A stretch of 21,689 nt of DNA from Bacteroidales bacterium M8 (GCA_001689495.1 LUJS01000032.1:35868-57556), one strand, 5' to 3'. Positions 1 through 7,337 are shown, counted from the stretch's first letter. Made by a program: numbers and translations. Notes: generated by a model from the sequence alone, not told the origin.

Positions 1-492
1 TGTCACCGAATTGGGGATGGTGACTGATGCAAGGCTGCTGCAATACTCAAAAGTACAACTCCCTATTTTTGTCACCGAATTGGGGAGGGTGACTGACGCA
101 AGGCTGTAGCAATACCTAAAAGCCGCATCCCCTATGGATGTCACCGAATTGGGGATGGTGACTGATGCAAGACTACTGCATTCATAGAAAGCATGACGCC
201 CTATGGATGTCACCGAATTGGGGATGTTGACTGACACAAGGCTGCTGCTATTACTAAATGCCGACTGCCCTATGGATGTTACCTTCAAGGTGCGCCCTTT
301 ATACTCTACCTCCGAAGGTATAGAGATATTTCCTTCATACTTGACATCTCCTTCGGTTATCTCACACGTGAGGTCTGTGGTCGAGAGGATGTTGAAATAC
401 ATCCCGTTATACTCGAAATCATGGGCCGAGGCGGTGAGCATTGACAGCAACATGGCTGTCAATGTCACAATTTTTTGAATGATTGGTTTCAT
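1..492 (-). CDS. Secreted BspA-type leucine-rich-repeat (LRR_5) protein, 3' end outside window
   Basis: Reading the minus strand from an ATG at 492 gives 164 codons with no stop up to the window edge, so the C-terminus is missing. Residues 1-23 form a Sec signal peptide (MKPI, a hydrophobic stretch, then a TASA-H cleavage-like site) with no lipobox cysteine. After a head of about 50 residues, 23-residue units follow with the pattern SLASVTIPNSVTSIGxxAF, the hallmark of BspA-like LRR_5 repeats. Family members are usually cell-surface or secreted and are often linked to adhesion. The gene starts 7 bp after the upstream small gene, so the two are probably cotranscribed. The repeats are nearly identical at the DNA level, which suggests recent expansion. 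It lies outside the integrase end of the ICE and is probably chromosomal. Family call is firm; the ligand is unknown. Confidence 0.88.
   Translation of the reverse strand, partial: MKPIIQKIVTLTAMLLSMLTASAHDFEYNGMYFNILSTTDLTCEITEGDVKYEGNISIPSEVEYKGRTLKVTSIGQSAFSNSSSLVSVNIPNSVTSIGRHAFYECSSLASVTIPNSVTSIGDAAFRYCYSLASVTLPNSVTKIGSCTFEYCSSLASVTIPNSVT
2..277 (-). repeat. 69-bp tandem repeat, four units, coding for LRR units
   Basis: Four consecutive units begin at 2, 71, 140 and 209, each starting with gtcaccgaattgggga on the plus strand. The period is exactly 69 bp, or 23 codons of the minus-strand LRR gene. Units differ mainly at the two or three codons before the conserved Phe and near the Cys-Ser-Ser stretch. 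The array runs off the left edge. Confidence 0.95.
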
Positions 493-499
493 TGTCGTA

Positions 500-886
500 T
501 TAGTCGTTCTTGTTTTCGTCAGCAATTACATGCCAAAACTGAATTGAAAGGTAGGAAATATCAATTCTCTCATCTTCCAATGACGCTCCTACTTCGCCGG
601 AGAAATGGATTCTCTTCTTCTCCTCAGAAGATTTGAAGCTGCTGTCTGCTGTTCCCTCAAATGAACAACAGAAGGAGCTGGAATTCCCAATATTCCCACT
701 AATCCAATTGATGTCCTCGGGCTTGATTTCCCAGTCCGAAATTCTGACAGGGTTTTCGTTTGTGGGTATTTCAAGTTTCGGCATCAGAAACTGCCCGATC
801 TTTCCATTGAGTTCCCTAAATTTCTTGTCAATGGCAATAGCTATGCCCTCCCTGTCAATGTCGTTGTGGTTGATTATTTCAGCCAT
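500..886 (-). CDS. Hypothetical protein, 128 aa
   Basis: I do not recognise this family. The protein is acidic, soluble-looking and has no signal peptide or membrane segment. It begins MAEIINHNDIDREGIAIAID. The N-terminal third looks helical; the rest, containing SFCCSFEGTADSSF and a C-terminal YLSIQFWHV stretch, looks like alternating beta strands. It is the first gene of a two-gene minus-strand unit, with the secreted LRR protein starting 7 bp downstream, so the two may be functionally paired. The ATG at 886 is the first start in frame, and the reading frame is intact and shows coding-like composition. A nuclease- or immunity-like role is possible but nothing visible supports it. It lies outside the probable ICE end. 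Confidence 0.7.
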   Translation of the reverse strand: MAEIINHNDIDREGIAIAIDKKFRELNGKIGQFLMPKLEIPTNENPVRISDWEIKPEDINWISGNIGNSSSFCCSFEGTADSSFKSSEEKKRIHFSGEVGASLEDERIDISYLSIQFWHVIADENKND

Positions 887-898
887 ATATTATTTCTG

Positions 899-1091
899 CA
901 TCCCGTTCCCCGCGGGATGATTTGTGGATAAAACGAAGGCGTGGGGAATCTTACTTGTCGCTCGTCCCACAATCGGAGGCCTTCGCATTGCCCGGAACAG
1001 AAGAACGAGCAACGCAGAAGCCCACGCCGATATATGCAATTATAGCCTATGGCACGGTTTTTCCTCACGAAAAAACCGTCCGGCATGATTA
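899..1091. ncRNA. Candidate structured RNA or DNA element, strand unresolved
   Basis: This stretch has several nested inverted repeats and no convincing protein. A 7-bp perfect hairpin lies at 899-919 (catcccg / cgggatg). Within about 946-1031, a gcgtggg / cccacgc outer stem encloses a 9-bp gttgctcgt / acgagcgac stem (one G-U pair), forming a rod with internal loops. A further hairpin, acggttttt / aaaaaccgt on the minus strand, lies near 1056-1081. The rod with a central bulge is reminiscent of 6S RNA, but I cannot confirm family or strand. The 70-residue frame across it on the minus strand (874-1086) looks like a by-product of the conserved structure. Confidence 0.4.
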
Positions 1092-1334
1092 CATATCCAC
1101 GGGCATCTACCGTTGCTTCATTCTTGACTGTTCCAAAGAAAGTTGCGAAATACCTTATTATCTAAAATGATGAAAACTCAAATATGCTAAATCAGTTTGT
1201 TTCAACAACTTGGCATTATTAGTAGTTGCGGTTATTTGCCTCCATTTAGGGCAATTTTCGCAAAAAGTACACGTTTAGTACCCCCTGTTTTCAACCTTCG
1301 GGCCGATTGAATTGTTAAGGTCTGTAAATGGCGA

Positions 1335-1366
1335 TTTTCAAATTCTTCCTTCCCCAATTATCTTTG
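1335..1366 (+). promoter_or_regulatory. Bacteroidetes-type promoter of the integrase gene
   Basis: TATCTTTG at 1359-1366 is an exact TAnnTTTG -7 box. A TTTT (3 of 4 matches to the TTTG -33 element) lies 20 bp upstream at 1335-1338. The predicted start, around 1372, leaves a leader of roughly a dozen bases before the integrase ATG. The left attachment site of the ICE should lie in or near 1170-1383, but a single end cannot define it. Confidence 0.65.
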
Positions 1367-1383
1367 CACAAAATTAAAAATTT

Positions 1384-2637
1384 ATGGCAAAAATAGAAAA
1401 TCGCAACAAGCAAAATCCCAAGCTCCAGCAGTCCGAGTTGAGCGATGGAAGAGCCAGCCTCTATCTCGAATATTACCTCGGACGGTCTGAAACTCCCGTT
1501 CTCGACGAGAATGGGAATCAGGTATTCTACACGGATGGAGCAATGGCAGGAAAGCCAAAGTATAAAATCAAACACATACGTAAAAAGGAAAATCTCAACC
1601 TTTACATCTGGCTTCATCCACGAAGCCAGCAGGAGCGTGTTCAGAACCGCAATACAATGGCACTCGCGGAAAAGCTACGCTTTGAGCGAGAACAGGAATT
1701 CCTTGAAGACCGTGAAGGATACCGTCTGAAAAAAGACAAACAGCAGGATTTCCATCAGTTCTGTAAGGAAGTAATGTCTTCCCCTTCTAAAGCTGCGACT
1801 GCAAGAATAGGAATGGACAAGGTGTATAAGAAATTCCTCCGCTTTCTGCGTGAATCGCCTCAATACAGCAGATATGAAAAATCCTTGGTGATGTCGCAGC
1901 TCACGCCGGAACTAATCGGAGCATTTGTAGAGTATCTGAAAAGTCATGGAACCGGCGACGGGCCAAAAGGATATTTCAGATGGTTCAAACACATGGTCAA
2001 TGCAGCCGTGGAAAAGGAACTGATACGGAAAAATCCATGCAACGGTTTCTCTATCAAGTACGATAACATGGCGTTGCAAAAAGATATCCTTACAGCGGAT
2101 GAAATTCAAAAGCTGGCCCAGACACATTATGAAGGAGAACACACAGAAGTCCAGCGGGCTTTTATGTTCGGTTTATATACCGGAACAAGATGGTGTGATA
2201 CGCGCTTGCTGACATATCGCAATGTTGACAAATCTACAAAGACCTTACGCTTCCAGCAACAGAAGACAAAAGGTCATAGCGGATTGAGTGGTGTGGTGAT
2301 TCCCTTGAGCGACAGCCTTCTACAGCTTATCGGAGAACCGGCGGACGGAAATATGGACAGTCTTATATTCAAGCTCCCCACATTCCCGATATGCACGAAA
2401 CACGTTAAAGCGTGGGTAAATAAGGCTGGAATCAAAAAGAAAATCACATGGCACTGCTGCCGCCACAGTTTTGCCGTTAACGTACTCAGTCGTGGGGCAA
2501 ATATTAAAACAGTTTCCAACCTTCTTGGCCATACTTCCGTGCGTATGACAGAGAGATACCTCCGTGTAGTTGACAGCCTCAAACAGGATGCTATCAACTC
2601 TCTTGGGGAAATCAATTTCACTCCCGGCAACAGCTAA
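1384..2637 (+). CDS. int: Tyrosine recombinase (ICE integrase), 417 aa
   Basis: Site-specific integrase that would integrate and excise the element through a phosphotyrosine intermediate. Residues 1-100 form a basic arm-binding region, about 120-210 a SAM-like core-binding domain, and about 235-405 the catalytic domain. The catalytic set is complete: R269 in TGTRWCD, K294 in QQKTKG, H357 and R360 in HCCRH, H383 in LLGHTS, and nucleophile Y392 in MTERYLR, nine residues after H383. Length fits the Bacteroidales phage-integrase/SAM-like-domain family (about 400 aa). The ATG at 1384 follows a good promoter. A terminator lies 27 bp after the stop, so the gene is monocistronic. Its place beside non-ICE-like DNA suggests the element's left end lies just upstream. 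Confidence 0.95.
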   Translation: MAKIENRNKQNPKLQQSELSDGRASLYLEYYLGRSETPVLDENGNQVFYTDGAMAGKPKYKIKHIRKKENLNLYIWLHPRSQQERVQNRNTMALAEKLRFEREQEFLEDREGYRLKKDKQQDFHQFCKEVMSSPSKAATARIGMDKVYKKFLRFLRESPQYSRYEKSLVMSQLTPELIGAFVEYLKSHGTGDGPKGYFRWFKHMVNAAVEKELIRKNPCNGFSIKYDNMALQKDILTADEIQKLAQTHYEGEHTEVQRAFMFGLYTGTRWCDTRLLTYRNVDKSTKTLRFQQQKTKGHSGLSGVVIPLSDSLLQLIGEPADGNMDSLIFKLPTFPICTKHVKAWVNKAGIKKKITWHCCRHSFAVNVLSRGANIKTVSNLLGHTSVRMTERYLRVVDSLKQDAINSLGEINFTPGNS

Positions 2638-2663
2638 CCCCTGACACATATTCTATTACTATG

Positions 2664-2700
2664 AAAGAACCGATGAATCGTAATGATTTGTCGGTTCTTT
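2664..2700 (+). terminator. Rho-independent terminator after int
   Basis: A perfect 10-bp stem (aaagaaccga / tcggttcttt) with a 17-nt loop ends in a T run, 27 bp after the integrase stop codon. The stem is flanked by A and T runs, so it could act in both directions. The remaining gap to 2936 holds only a small GC-rich hairpin around 2813-2825 and no other gene that I can see. Confidence 0.8.
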
Positions 2701-2936
2701 TGCCATATATGCCCTGCGAATGACAATATAATGCCAATCTCCTGCCATAAGCATATTTATAAAATCAAAACAGTCGTTGACATTGTTGTTTTCATTGTGC
2801 TGCGGGAACCCCGTGATTCGCGGGTATGCCAAACCCTGTAAACTATACAAGCATATCAGTCCTGATGGGACACATTCACCACATAGGAACGTGGGATTTT
2901 TATAAATACACACCGCAGCGTCCGCTTTTACGATAA

Positions 2937-3281
2937 ATGGATAATACAAGTTTTGTGATTCTCCCTGTCGAAAAGGTCAGGGAGATGATAGAGATTGCCG
3001 TGTCCGGTTGCTTTGACAAGGTACTTGCCGCATTGCAACCCAGACAAGAGTCGGAATCGGTTGACATCGAGGGAGCATTGGAGTTTCTCAATTCCAACGG
3101 CTACCGTATAGCCAAAGGGCAACTTTATAAGGAGACATCTGCGGGAAACATACCCTATCACAAATTCGGGCACCGGCTGCATTTCAAAATATCGGAACTG
3201 CGGGAATGGGCGGAAACACGACTTGTGAACGGCAATTCCGTGGGGTACTACTGCAATGGAAAGTTTAACAAACGCCGATGA
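2937..3281 (+). CDS. Helix-turn-helix (Xis/MerR-like) DNA-binding protein, 114 aa
   Basis: Small DNA-binding protein of the excisionase-like HTH_17 type seen in Bacteroidales mobile elements. Residues about 42-95 show the pattern: a helical start (DIEGALEFLNSNGY), a recognition region with QLYKETSAGNIPYHKFG, then RLHFKISELREWAET, the wing and final helix. The first 40 residues are a helical leader. Known members act as recombination directionality factors or regulators near the integrase. The gene stands alone between the integrase and the excision-like operon, with about 300 bp before and 270 bp after. Its target, whether att DNA or the downstream operon promoter, is inferred. No clear promoter is visible upstream. 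Confidence 0.8.
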   Translation: MDNTSFVILPVEKVREMIEIAVSGCFDKVLAALQPRQESESVDIEGALEFLNSNGYRIAKGQLYKETSAGNIPYHKFGHRLHFKISELREWAETRLVNGNSVGYYCNGKFNKRR

Positions 3282-3550
3282 CAAGCGAATATTGCGCGTT
3301 GGCAGAAAGTTGGCAGGACAACGGCAGACACCTGTCAGGGAATCTCACACATATACAGCGTTTTATCACTGAAAATCGTCAAAAGAGATAATTAAATTCA
3401 GTACAGACAATGAAAAATAATCAGAGACCCCCTCCCGGATGCCATGCCATCCCCAAAAGGCATAGATACTGTGCCACTCCGAAAAAACAATAAAACATAA
3501 TTGGAGCGAAATCGTCAGATTGGCTCCCTAACACCTAATCACTACTTCAA
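3282..3550. other. Intergenic region before the excision-like operon
   Basis: No gene seen. Weak hairpins only: ggatg-ccatgc-catcc (about 3437-3452) and ggagc / gctcc with a 15-nt loop (about 3503-3527). The operon promoter should be here, but no exact TAnnTTTG box is present, so expression may depend on an activator, as for the CTnDOT excision operon. Confidence 0.5.
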
Positions 3551-3961
3551 ATGACTGAAACAGTAACAGTTTCAAGCAGCGAATTAAGTGCTATGAGAGC
3601 CGAACTGAGGGATCTCCGGGGCACTGTCGCATCGCTGGCGACAATCATTCATAAAATGGTTCACTCGCCGGCAGCCATCAGACAGGACAAAGATGATGAA
3701 CACCGTTCACTCACCGATGCGGAACGCGAATACAGAATCGACCGTCAGGAGCTTCAGGCACTCCTCGGCGTAAGCGAGAGGACCGCGTACCGCAGGATAA
3801 AGTACTACGGATTCCGCGTGTTGCACGAGAAGGGCGACACAAAATTCATACTCCGAGAAGTCATTGACATTATAAGTCATCACGGCCTCGGCTGGCACCG
3901 CTCCGCCCTTGACAGGATACTGTCAAGACGCACTATAAAATCAAGGACACGACTGGTATGA
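3551..3961 (+). CDS. HTH protein with N-terminal coiled coil, Xis2c-like, 136 aa
   Basis: First gene of a four-gene operon. Residues about 9-37 form a leucine-rich coiled coil (SELSAMRAELRDLRG onwards), likely for dimerisation. Residues about 63-108 form an excisionase-type winged HTH containing ELQALLGVSERTAYRRIK and a C-terminal FILREVIDII. The C-terminal tail is basic. The stop codon overlaps the next start by 4 bp (ATGA), showing translational coupling. The order small HTH, small HTH, DUF3945 protein, topoisomerase-like protein matches the CTnDOT excision operon (xis2c, xis2d, orf3, exc). I therefore infer a role in excision and possibly in activating transfer genes. The position gives the Xis2c analogy; sequence identity was not tested. 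Confidence 0.78.
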   Translation: MTETVTVSSSELSAMRAELRDLRGTVASLATIIHKMVHSPAAIRQDKDDEHRSLTDAEREYRIDRQELQALLGVSERTAYRRIKYYGFRVLHEKGDTKFILREVIDIISHHGLGWHRSALDRILSRRTIKSRTRLV

Positions 3962-4260
3962 ACCGGACATTTGAGAAAACTGTCCTCGGCCTCCTTCAGA
4001 CAGTTCTGGAAAGAATGGACTTTCTTGAACGGAAGATAACATCCAAAGGAAACTGTCCACAGGAGGAGCCGAGAAGATGGACACCGAAAGATGTCGAGCG
4101 CAGGTTCGGCCTCGGTCTTCGCCAGCAGTACAACTTGAGAGCCAAAGGAATCCTTCCGTACTTTCAGAAAACTCCCAACGGCCCGATTTCATATCTCCCG
4201 GCCGATGTCCTTGACTACTATTTCGGAGACGGCGGAATTCCGCCGCAAAAACAACCATAA
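3958..4260 (+). CDS. HTH protein, Xis2d-like, 100 aa
   Basis: Second gene of the excision-like operon, overlapping its predecessor by 4 bp. Residues 1-30 are helical (TVLGLLQTVLERMDFLERK), probably an oligomerisation helix. Residues about 41-88 (WTPKDVERRFGLGLRQQYNL to SYLPADVLDYYF) form a compact winged HTH of the Bacteroidales excisionase-like group, ending in the usual wing and terminal helix. The short Gly/Pro/Gln tail is probably disordered. It would bind DNA together with the preceding HTH protein; that pairing is inferred from coupling and from the CTnDOT precedent. The next gene starts 14 bp downstream. Confidence 0.75.
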   Translation: MNRTFEKTVLGLLQTVLERMDFLERKITSKGNCPQEEPRRWTPKDVERRFGLGLRQQYNLRAKGILPYFQKTPNGPISYLPADVLDYYFGDGGIPPQKQP

Positions 4261-4273
4261 GTGAAATTACAAT

Positions 4274-5647
4274 ATGGCACAAGACCAGACTAACGAGAAA
4301 GACCAGGTGCTTATCGCCCGTAACAACGAGACGGGAGAAACAGGTGCTGTAAAAGGTCTGAAACAGGACGGCACACCGGACATGACGCCGTCGAAGTCCG
4401 CCAAACTGAGCGATCTCGTGGTATTCAATATCCACAAGAACCCACTGGAGGCTTTTCTCTCCAACTTCGTGAGGCAGTGCAAGAACCCTTCGATGTTCAG
4501 TTTCTTCAAAGTAGATGCCGACAACGTGAACAGTGTCGGGCAGGTCGTCGAAGACGCGCTTAAAGACCCGGAGGCGAACAAAGCCATGCTTTCCGAGGCT
4601 AAAGTGGAAGTGAAGGCGGCGAACCGCAACAGCCATGCTATTGACGAATCCAAAATCGACTGGCAAGGTCTGAAAGACCGCTGGGGCATAGACCGCGAAA
4701 TGCTTGAAAAAAGCGGAGACCTCAAGGAGATGCTCTACAACCGCAAGTCCCGGCTGGTAACCATTACCCCGACATTCGCCGGCGAGAAGTATTCGCTGGA
4801 AGCGCGTCTGTCATTCCGCGAGGACGCCAACGGGAATATCAAGGTCGTACCCCATTTCATCCGCAAGGAGCCGAATCTCGATCAGGAGTTCAACGGAGTC
4901 AAGTTCACGGACGAGGACAAGCAGAACCTCCGTACCACCGGCAACCTCGGAAGGCTCGCCGATGTAGTTGACAAGGAGACCGGGGAGGTCATCCCCTCGT
5001 TCATCAGCATCGACCGTCAGACAAACGAGATACTCAGCGTACCCGCCAAGTCTGTATTCGTCAAGGACACCATCGGGCAGACAAAGCTCGACATGGGAGA
5101 GATCAACGCCCTCAAAAGCGGCAAAGCCATTCCGGACAAGGAGATCGTTGACCGCAAGGGCAATAAATATACCGTCACTCTTCAGGTAAGCGCGGACAGG
5201 CGCGATGTGGAGTTTGTGCCTTCATACGCCTCTCAGAAACAGGCGCAGAGTGAAAGCAACGGTCAGAAAAAATCCACATGGCTCACCCAGGACGGTAAAA
5301 TCAAGCCTATCACAAAATGGGCCGGGGTGCCGATGACCGAGAAGCAGCAGGCGGACTATGTCGCCGGCAAGACCGTGGTCCTCGACAATATGGTTGACAA
5401 GGAGGGGAAACCCTGCACCGTCTATCTGACATTCAACATGAACAAGCAGCGTCCCACCACCTCCTTCAAGGATCCGCGTCAGGCGGAGTCGATAACTCCC
5501 GCCAACGAAAGCCGCACCCAGATGGCTGTCAACAACGACGGAAAGACCGACGAGGCGACTAAGAAAATCAAGGAGCCTCTCGACAGAGGACAGACCGGTC
5601 CGAAGGACGAGAACCAACAGAAGAAATCAAAGGGGCGCAAGATGTGA
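4274..5647 (+). CDS. DUF4099/DUF3945-type ICE protein, 457 aa
   Basis: Third gene of the excision-like operon. After a polar leader, residues about 45-110 resemble the DUF4099-like N-terminal module (FNIHKNPLEAFLSNFV, then a helical stretch). Residues about 128-315 match DUF3945-type sequence: GLKDRWGIDREMLEKSGDLK, TGNLGRLADVVDKETGE, ISIDRQTNEI and GEINALKSGKAI. A shorter second copy of the last module is at about 354-394 (MTEKQQADYVAGKTVVLDNM onwards), so the protein has an internal repeat. The Lys/Gln-rich tail (about 425-457) is basic and probably disordered. These proteins sit beside a topoisomerase gene in Bacteroidales ICEs; the biochemical role is unknown. I infer a DNA-associated partner of the following gene product, from position only. 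Confidence 0.82.
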   Translation: MAQDQTNEKDQVLIARNNETGETGAVKGLKQDGTPDMTPSKSAKLSDLVVFNIHKNPLEAFLSNFVRQCKNPSMFSFFKVDADNVNSVGQVVEDALKDPEANKAMLSEAKVEVKAANRNSHAIDESKIDWQGLKDRWGIDREMLEKSGDLKEMLYNRKSRLVTITPTFAGEKYSLEARLSFREDANGNIKVVPHFIRKEPNLDQEFNGVKFTDEDKQNLRTTGNLGRLADVVDKETGEVIPSFISIDRQTNEILSVPAKSVFVKDTIGQTKLDMGEINALKSGKAIPDKEIVDRKGNKYTVTLQVSADRRDVEFVPSYASQKQAQSESNGQKKSTWLTQDGKIKPITKWAGVPMTEKQQADYVAGKTVVLDNMVDKEGKPCTVYLTFNMNKQRPTTSFKDPRQAESITPANESRTQMAVNNDGKTDEATKKIKEPLDRGQTGPKDENQQKKSKGRKM

Positions 5648-5705
5648 CCTCCCGCACAGCCCCGTCCACTTTATCCAACATCCAAAACTAAAAACAACCG
5701 TAAAA

Positions 5706-6674
5706 ATGAATAATATACTTATAATCACAGAAAGCCGCACCGTGGCAAAGACAATCGCGCAGGCGCTTGGCGCCAACGTACTCCACAAAGGATACTTCGG
5801 CAAAGGACAGATTGCCGTCACATGGACAGGCGGCGGCATCATCTCCTCGCGTCCCAAATGCAAGTTCCAGTTCACCGTGTCCTCGGACATGACGGCTGAC
5901 GAGACATTTGCCGCCAACTTCGACTTCTCTGTACGCAAGGACAGCAAGGGTAAAGGCAATCGCCGCGCCAGCGAGAAGGACGAGGCCCAGATAGGCGTGA
6001 TACAGCGCCTGTGGCGCGACGCCGCTACAATCGTCAACGCCATGAAGCCTTCCGCTCCCGGAGAAGTGATATTCACTTCTTTGAGCAACTATATCGGCAT
6101 CGACCGTCCCGTCGTGCGTATGTGGCTGACCTCCATAACTCGCAAGGAGATTGTGGCATCTCTGGAGAACGGCGGCAACGCTCCCGAATACTATGCCGGG
6201 TTTCATGACAACGCGATTGCGGAACATACAATCGGGGCGCGTCCGATAGAACCCGACTATGCCGGGCTGGAACCATCGCAGGGACTGTGGAGCATGGCGG
6301 ATCTCAAAGCTGCCGCCCTGACACTATGGGGATGGGCGCCGGCGAAAACAGCCGGGGTAGCGTATGCCCTCTATAACAAGGGACTAATCAGTTATCCCTC
6401 CGACAATACATCCATGCTTCCCTTATCGCTGGCTGCAACCGTCGGAGACACATTCGCCAACCTGCGCCATCATCCCGTTCTGGGCAAGAAGGCATCTTCG
6501 GTGTCAGTGACAGGAACCGAAAGCGTATGGTCCGACGACACGGACGCTGACGCGCTCCACGCCGTAACGGTAACCGGACTCTATCCCGTTGACCTCTCAC
6601 GGGAGGAAGAAATGCTCTATATCATCATCGCAGACCATATCCTCGATGTTTTCAGCCCCGAAAAGAGCGAATGA
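5706..6674 (+). CDS. Reduced type IA topoisomerase (TopB/Exc-like) homologue, 322 aa
   Basis: Homologous to topoisomerase III but about half its usual length (about 650-700 aa). Residues 1-20 (ILIITESRTVAKTIAQALGA) match the TOPRIM start. About 120-145 aligns with the region that normally carries DxDxE, but here it reads FTSLSNYIGIDRPVVRMWL, so the metal-binding acids appear lost (S125, S127). The segment joining this to the active-site domain is deleted. LWSMADLKAAALTLWGWAPA onwards matches the helix before the active site, and Y230 in ISYPSDNTSMLP sits at the nucleophile position, although the usual YPRTDS Arg is replaced. The DALHAVTVTGLYP region matches the HHAIIPT block, and the C-terminal domains are absent. 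As I recall, CTnDOT Exc is a topoisomerase whose catalytic activity is dispensable for excision; this form could keep only that structural role. Confidence 0.8.
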   Translation: MNNILIITESRTVAKTIAQALGANVLHKGYFGKGQIAVTWTGGGIISSRPKCKFQFTVSSDMTADETFAANFDFSVRKDSKGKGNRRASEKDEAQIGVIQRLWRDAATIVNAMKPSAPGEVIFTSLSNYIGIDRPVVRMWLTSITRKEIVASLENGGNAPEYYAGFHDNAIAEHTIGARPIEPDYAGLEPSQGLWSMADLKAAALTLWGWAPAKTAGVAYALYNKGLISYPSDNTSMLPLSLAATVGDTFANLRHHPVLGKKASSVSVTGTESVWSDDTDADALHAVTVTGLYPVDLSREEEMLYIIIADHILDVFSPEKSE

Positions 6675-6736
6675 CAACTGAAAATCCCGGATTTATTTCG
6701 CATTCTGCGGATAAATGACTAATTTAGCCACTGAAA

Positions 6737-6772
6737 CACAGTCATAAAACGGTTATTTCCGTTTTGGCTGTG
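6737..6772. other. Extended imperfect hairpin
   Basis: An inner perfect 7-bp stem (aaaacgg / ccgtttt, 6-nt loop) is capped on the outside by a 5-bp cacag / ctgtg stem across an internal loop. It lies between the topoisomerase-like gene and the DUF1896 gene, upstream of a stronger terminator. It may be part of a double terminator or an mRNA-end stabiliser. Confidence 0.45.
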
Positions 6773-6783
6773 GATAAAGTGGC

Positions 6784-6815
6784 AGTAGGCGGGAGGGAAA
6801 CCCGCCTACTTTTTT
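6784..6815 (+). terminator. Rho-independent terminator of the excision-like operon
   Basis: A perfect 9-bp GC-rich stem (gtaggcggg / cccgcctac) with a 7-nt loop is followed by six Ts. It lies 110 bp after the topoisomerase-like stop and about 75 bp before the next gene, separating the two operons. A small ccggc / gccgg hairpin follows at 6817-6832. A promoter for the next gene should lie within about 6816-6890, but I see no clear TAnnTTTG box there. Confidence 0.85.
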
Positions 6816-6890
6816 ACCGGCGCATAAGCCGGCCGTGCCTTCCATAATCAAGATACAGGAGGGCAACGCCATCGGAAAATCCACACTGAA

Positions 6891-7337
6891 ATGGAAACAC
6901 CGAAAAAATACGGTGAGCCGGATTTCTATACCGGTTATCTCCGTGAACATCTTAAAGAACATCATTTCGACAAAGAAAATACACAGAAATTCATAGAGAA
7001 CCGCGTCGATGACGCACTTGACACATACACCGTAGAGTTCGCATCAGGCAGACCGCCTTATATCTGCCATGAGCTTGCGATGCGGACACTGCTTGAAAAA
7101 CTGTATGTCTCCCGCTTCGACATAGTATATCATATTATAGAAGAAGACTGCTGGCTGCGTCTTGACCCGTCGGTATGGGAAGTGACAGCACTTCATTTCA
7201 CGGCAGACAAGGAGATAAACGCGATACTTGACAAGTATGGCGTTGACGGCGGATTTCTTGAAAAGGAGGGTTACCCGGCGATGCGTCTGGAGCTTCTCGG
7301 CATCTTGAACGAGAAACTGGACGGCTATGAGTTATAA
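6891..7337 (+). CDS. DUF1896 family protein, 148 aa
   Basis: Residues about 35-146 match DUF1896, a small Bacteroidales ICE family: a helical segment ending SGRPPYICHELAMRTLLEKL, then YVSRFDIVYHIIEED and a C-terminal MRLELLGILNEKLDG. The first 30 residues (YTGYLREHLKEHHFDKEN) also fit the family's opening helix. No enzyme motif is visible and the function is unknown. In Bacteroidales ICEs this family is regularly encoded directly ahead of the large methylase/helicase, as here, where the two reading frames overlap by 11 bp; a shared role is inferred from that. An AGGAGG-like sequence lies about 30 bp upstream, too far to serve the chosen ATG, and no alternative start exists in frame between them. 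Confidence 0.85.
   Translation: METPKKYGEPDFYTGYLREHLKEHHFDKENTQKFIENRVDDALDTYTVEFASGRPPYICHELAMRTLLEKLYVSRFDIVYHIIEEDCWLRLDPSVWEVTALHFTADKEINAILDKYGVDGGFLEKEGYPAMRLELLGILNEKLDGYEL

Noticed and set aside
2..277. Possible CRISPR-like array
   Set aside because: Units are contiguous 69-bp coding repeats with no unique spacers, and no cas genes are present.
203..478. Plus-strand open frame over the left-hand repeats
   Set aside because: The minus strand encodes a continuous LRR protein with signal peptide over the same bases, and the plus-strand frame is broken in the upstream repeat units.
874..1086. 70-residue minus-strand frame in the structured region
   Set aside because: Cys/Arg-rich composition with no domain, and it coincides with strong inverted repeats; better explained as RNA or DNA structure.
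1357..1367. Match to the CTnDOT attachment core GTAnnTTTGC (one mismatch) just before int
   Set aside because: The same bases form an exact TAnnTTTG promoter box for int; with only one element end visible there is no second copy to support an attachment site.
1100..1383. Searched for a tRNA 3' end as ICE integration target
   Set aside because: No cloverleaf, TPsiC-arm or CCA-type sequence found on either strand.
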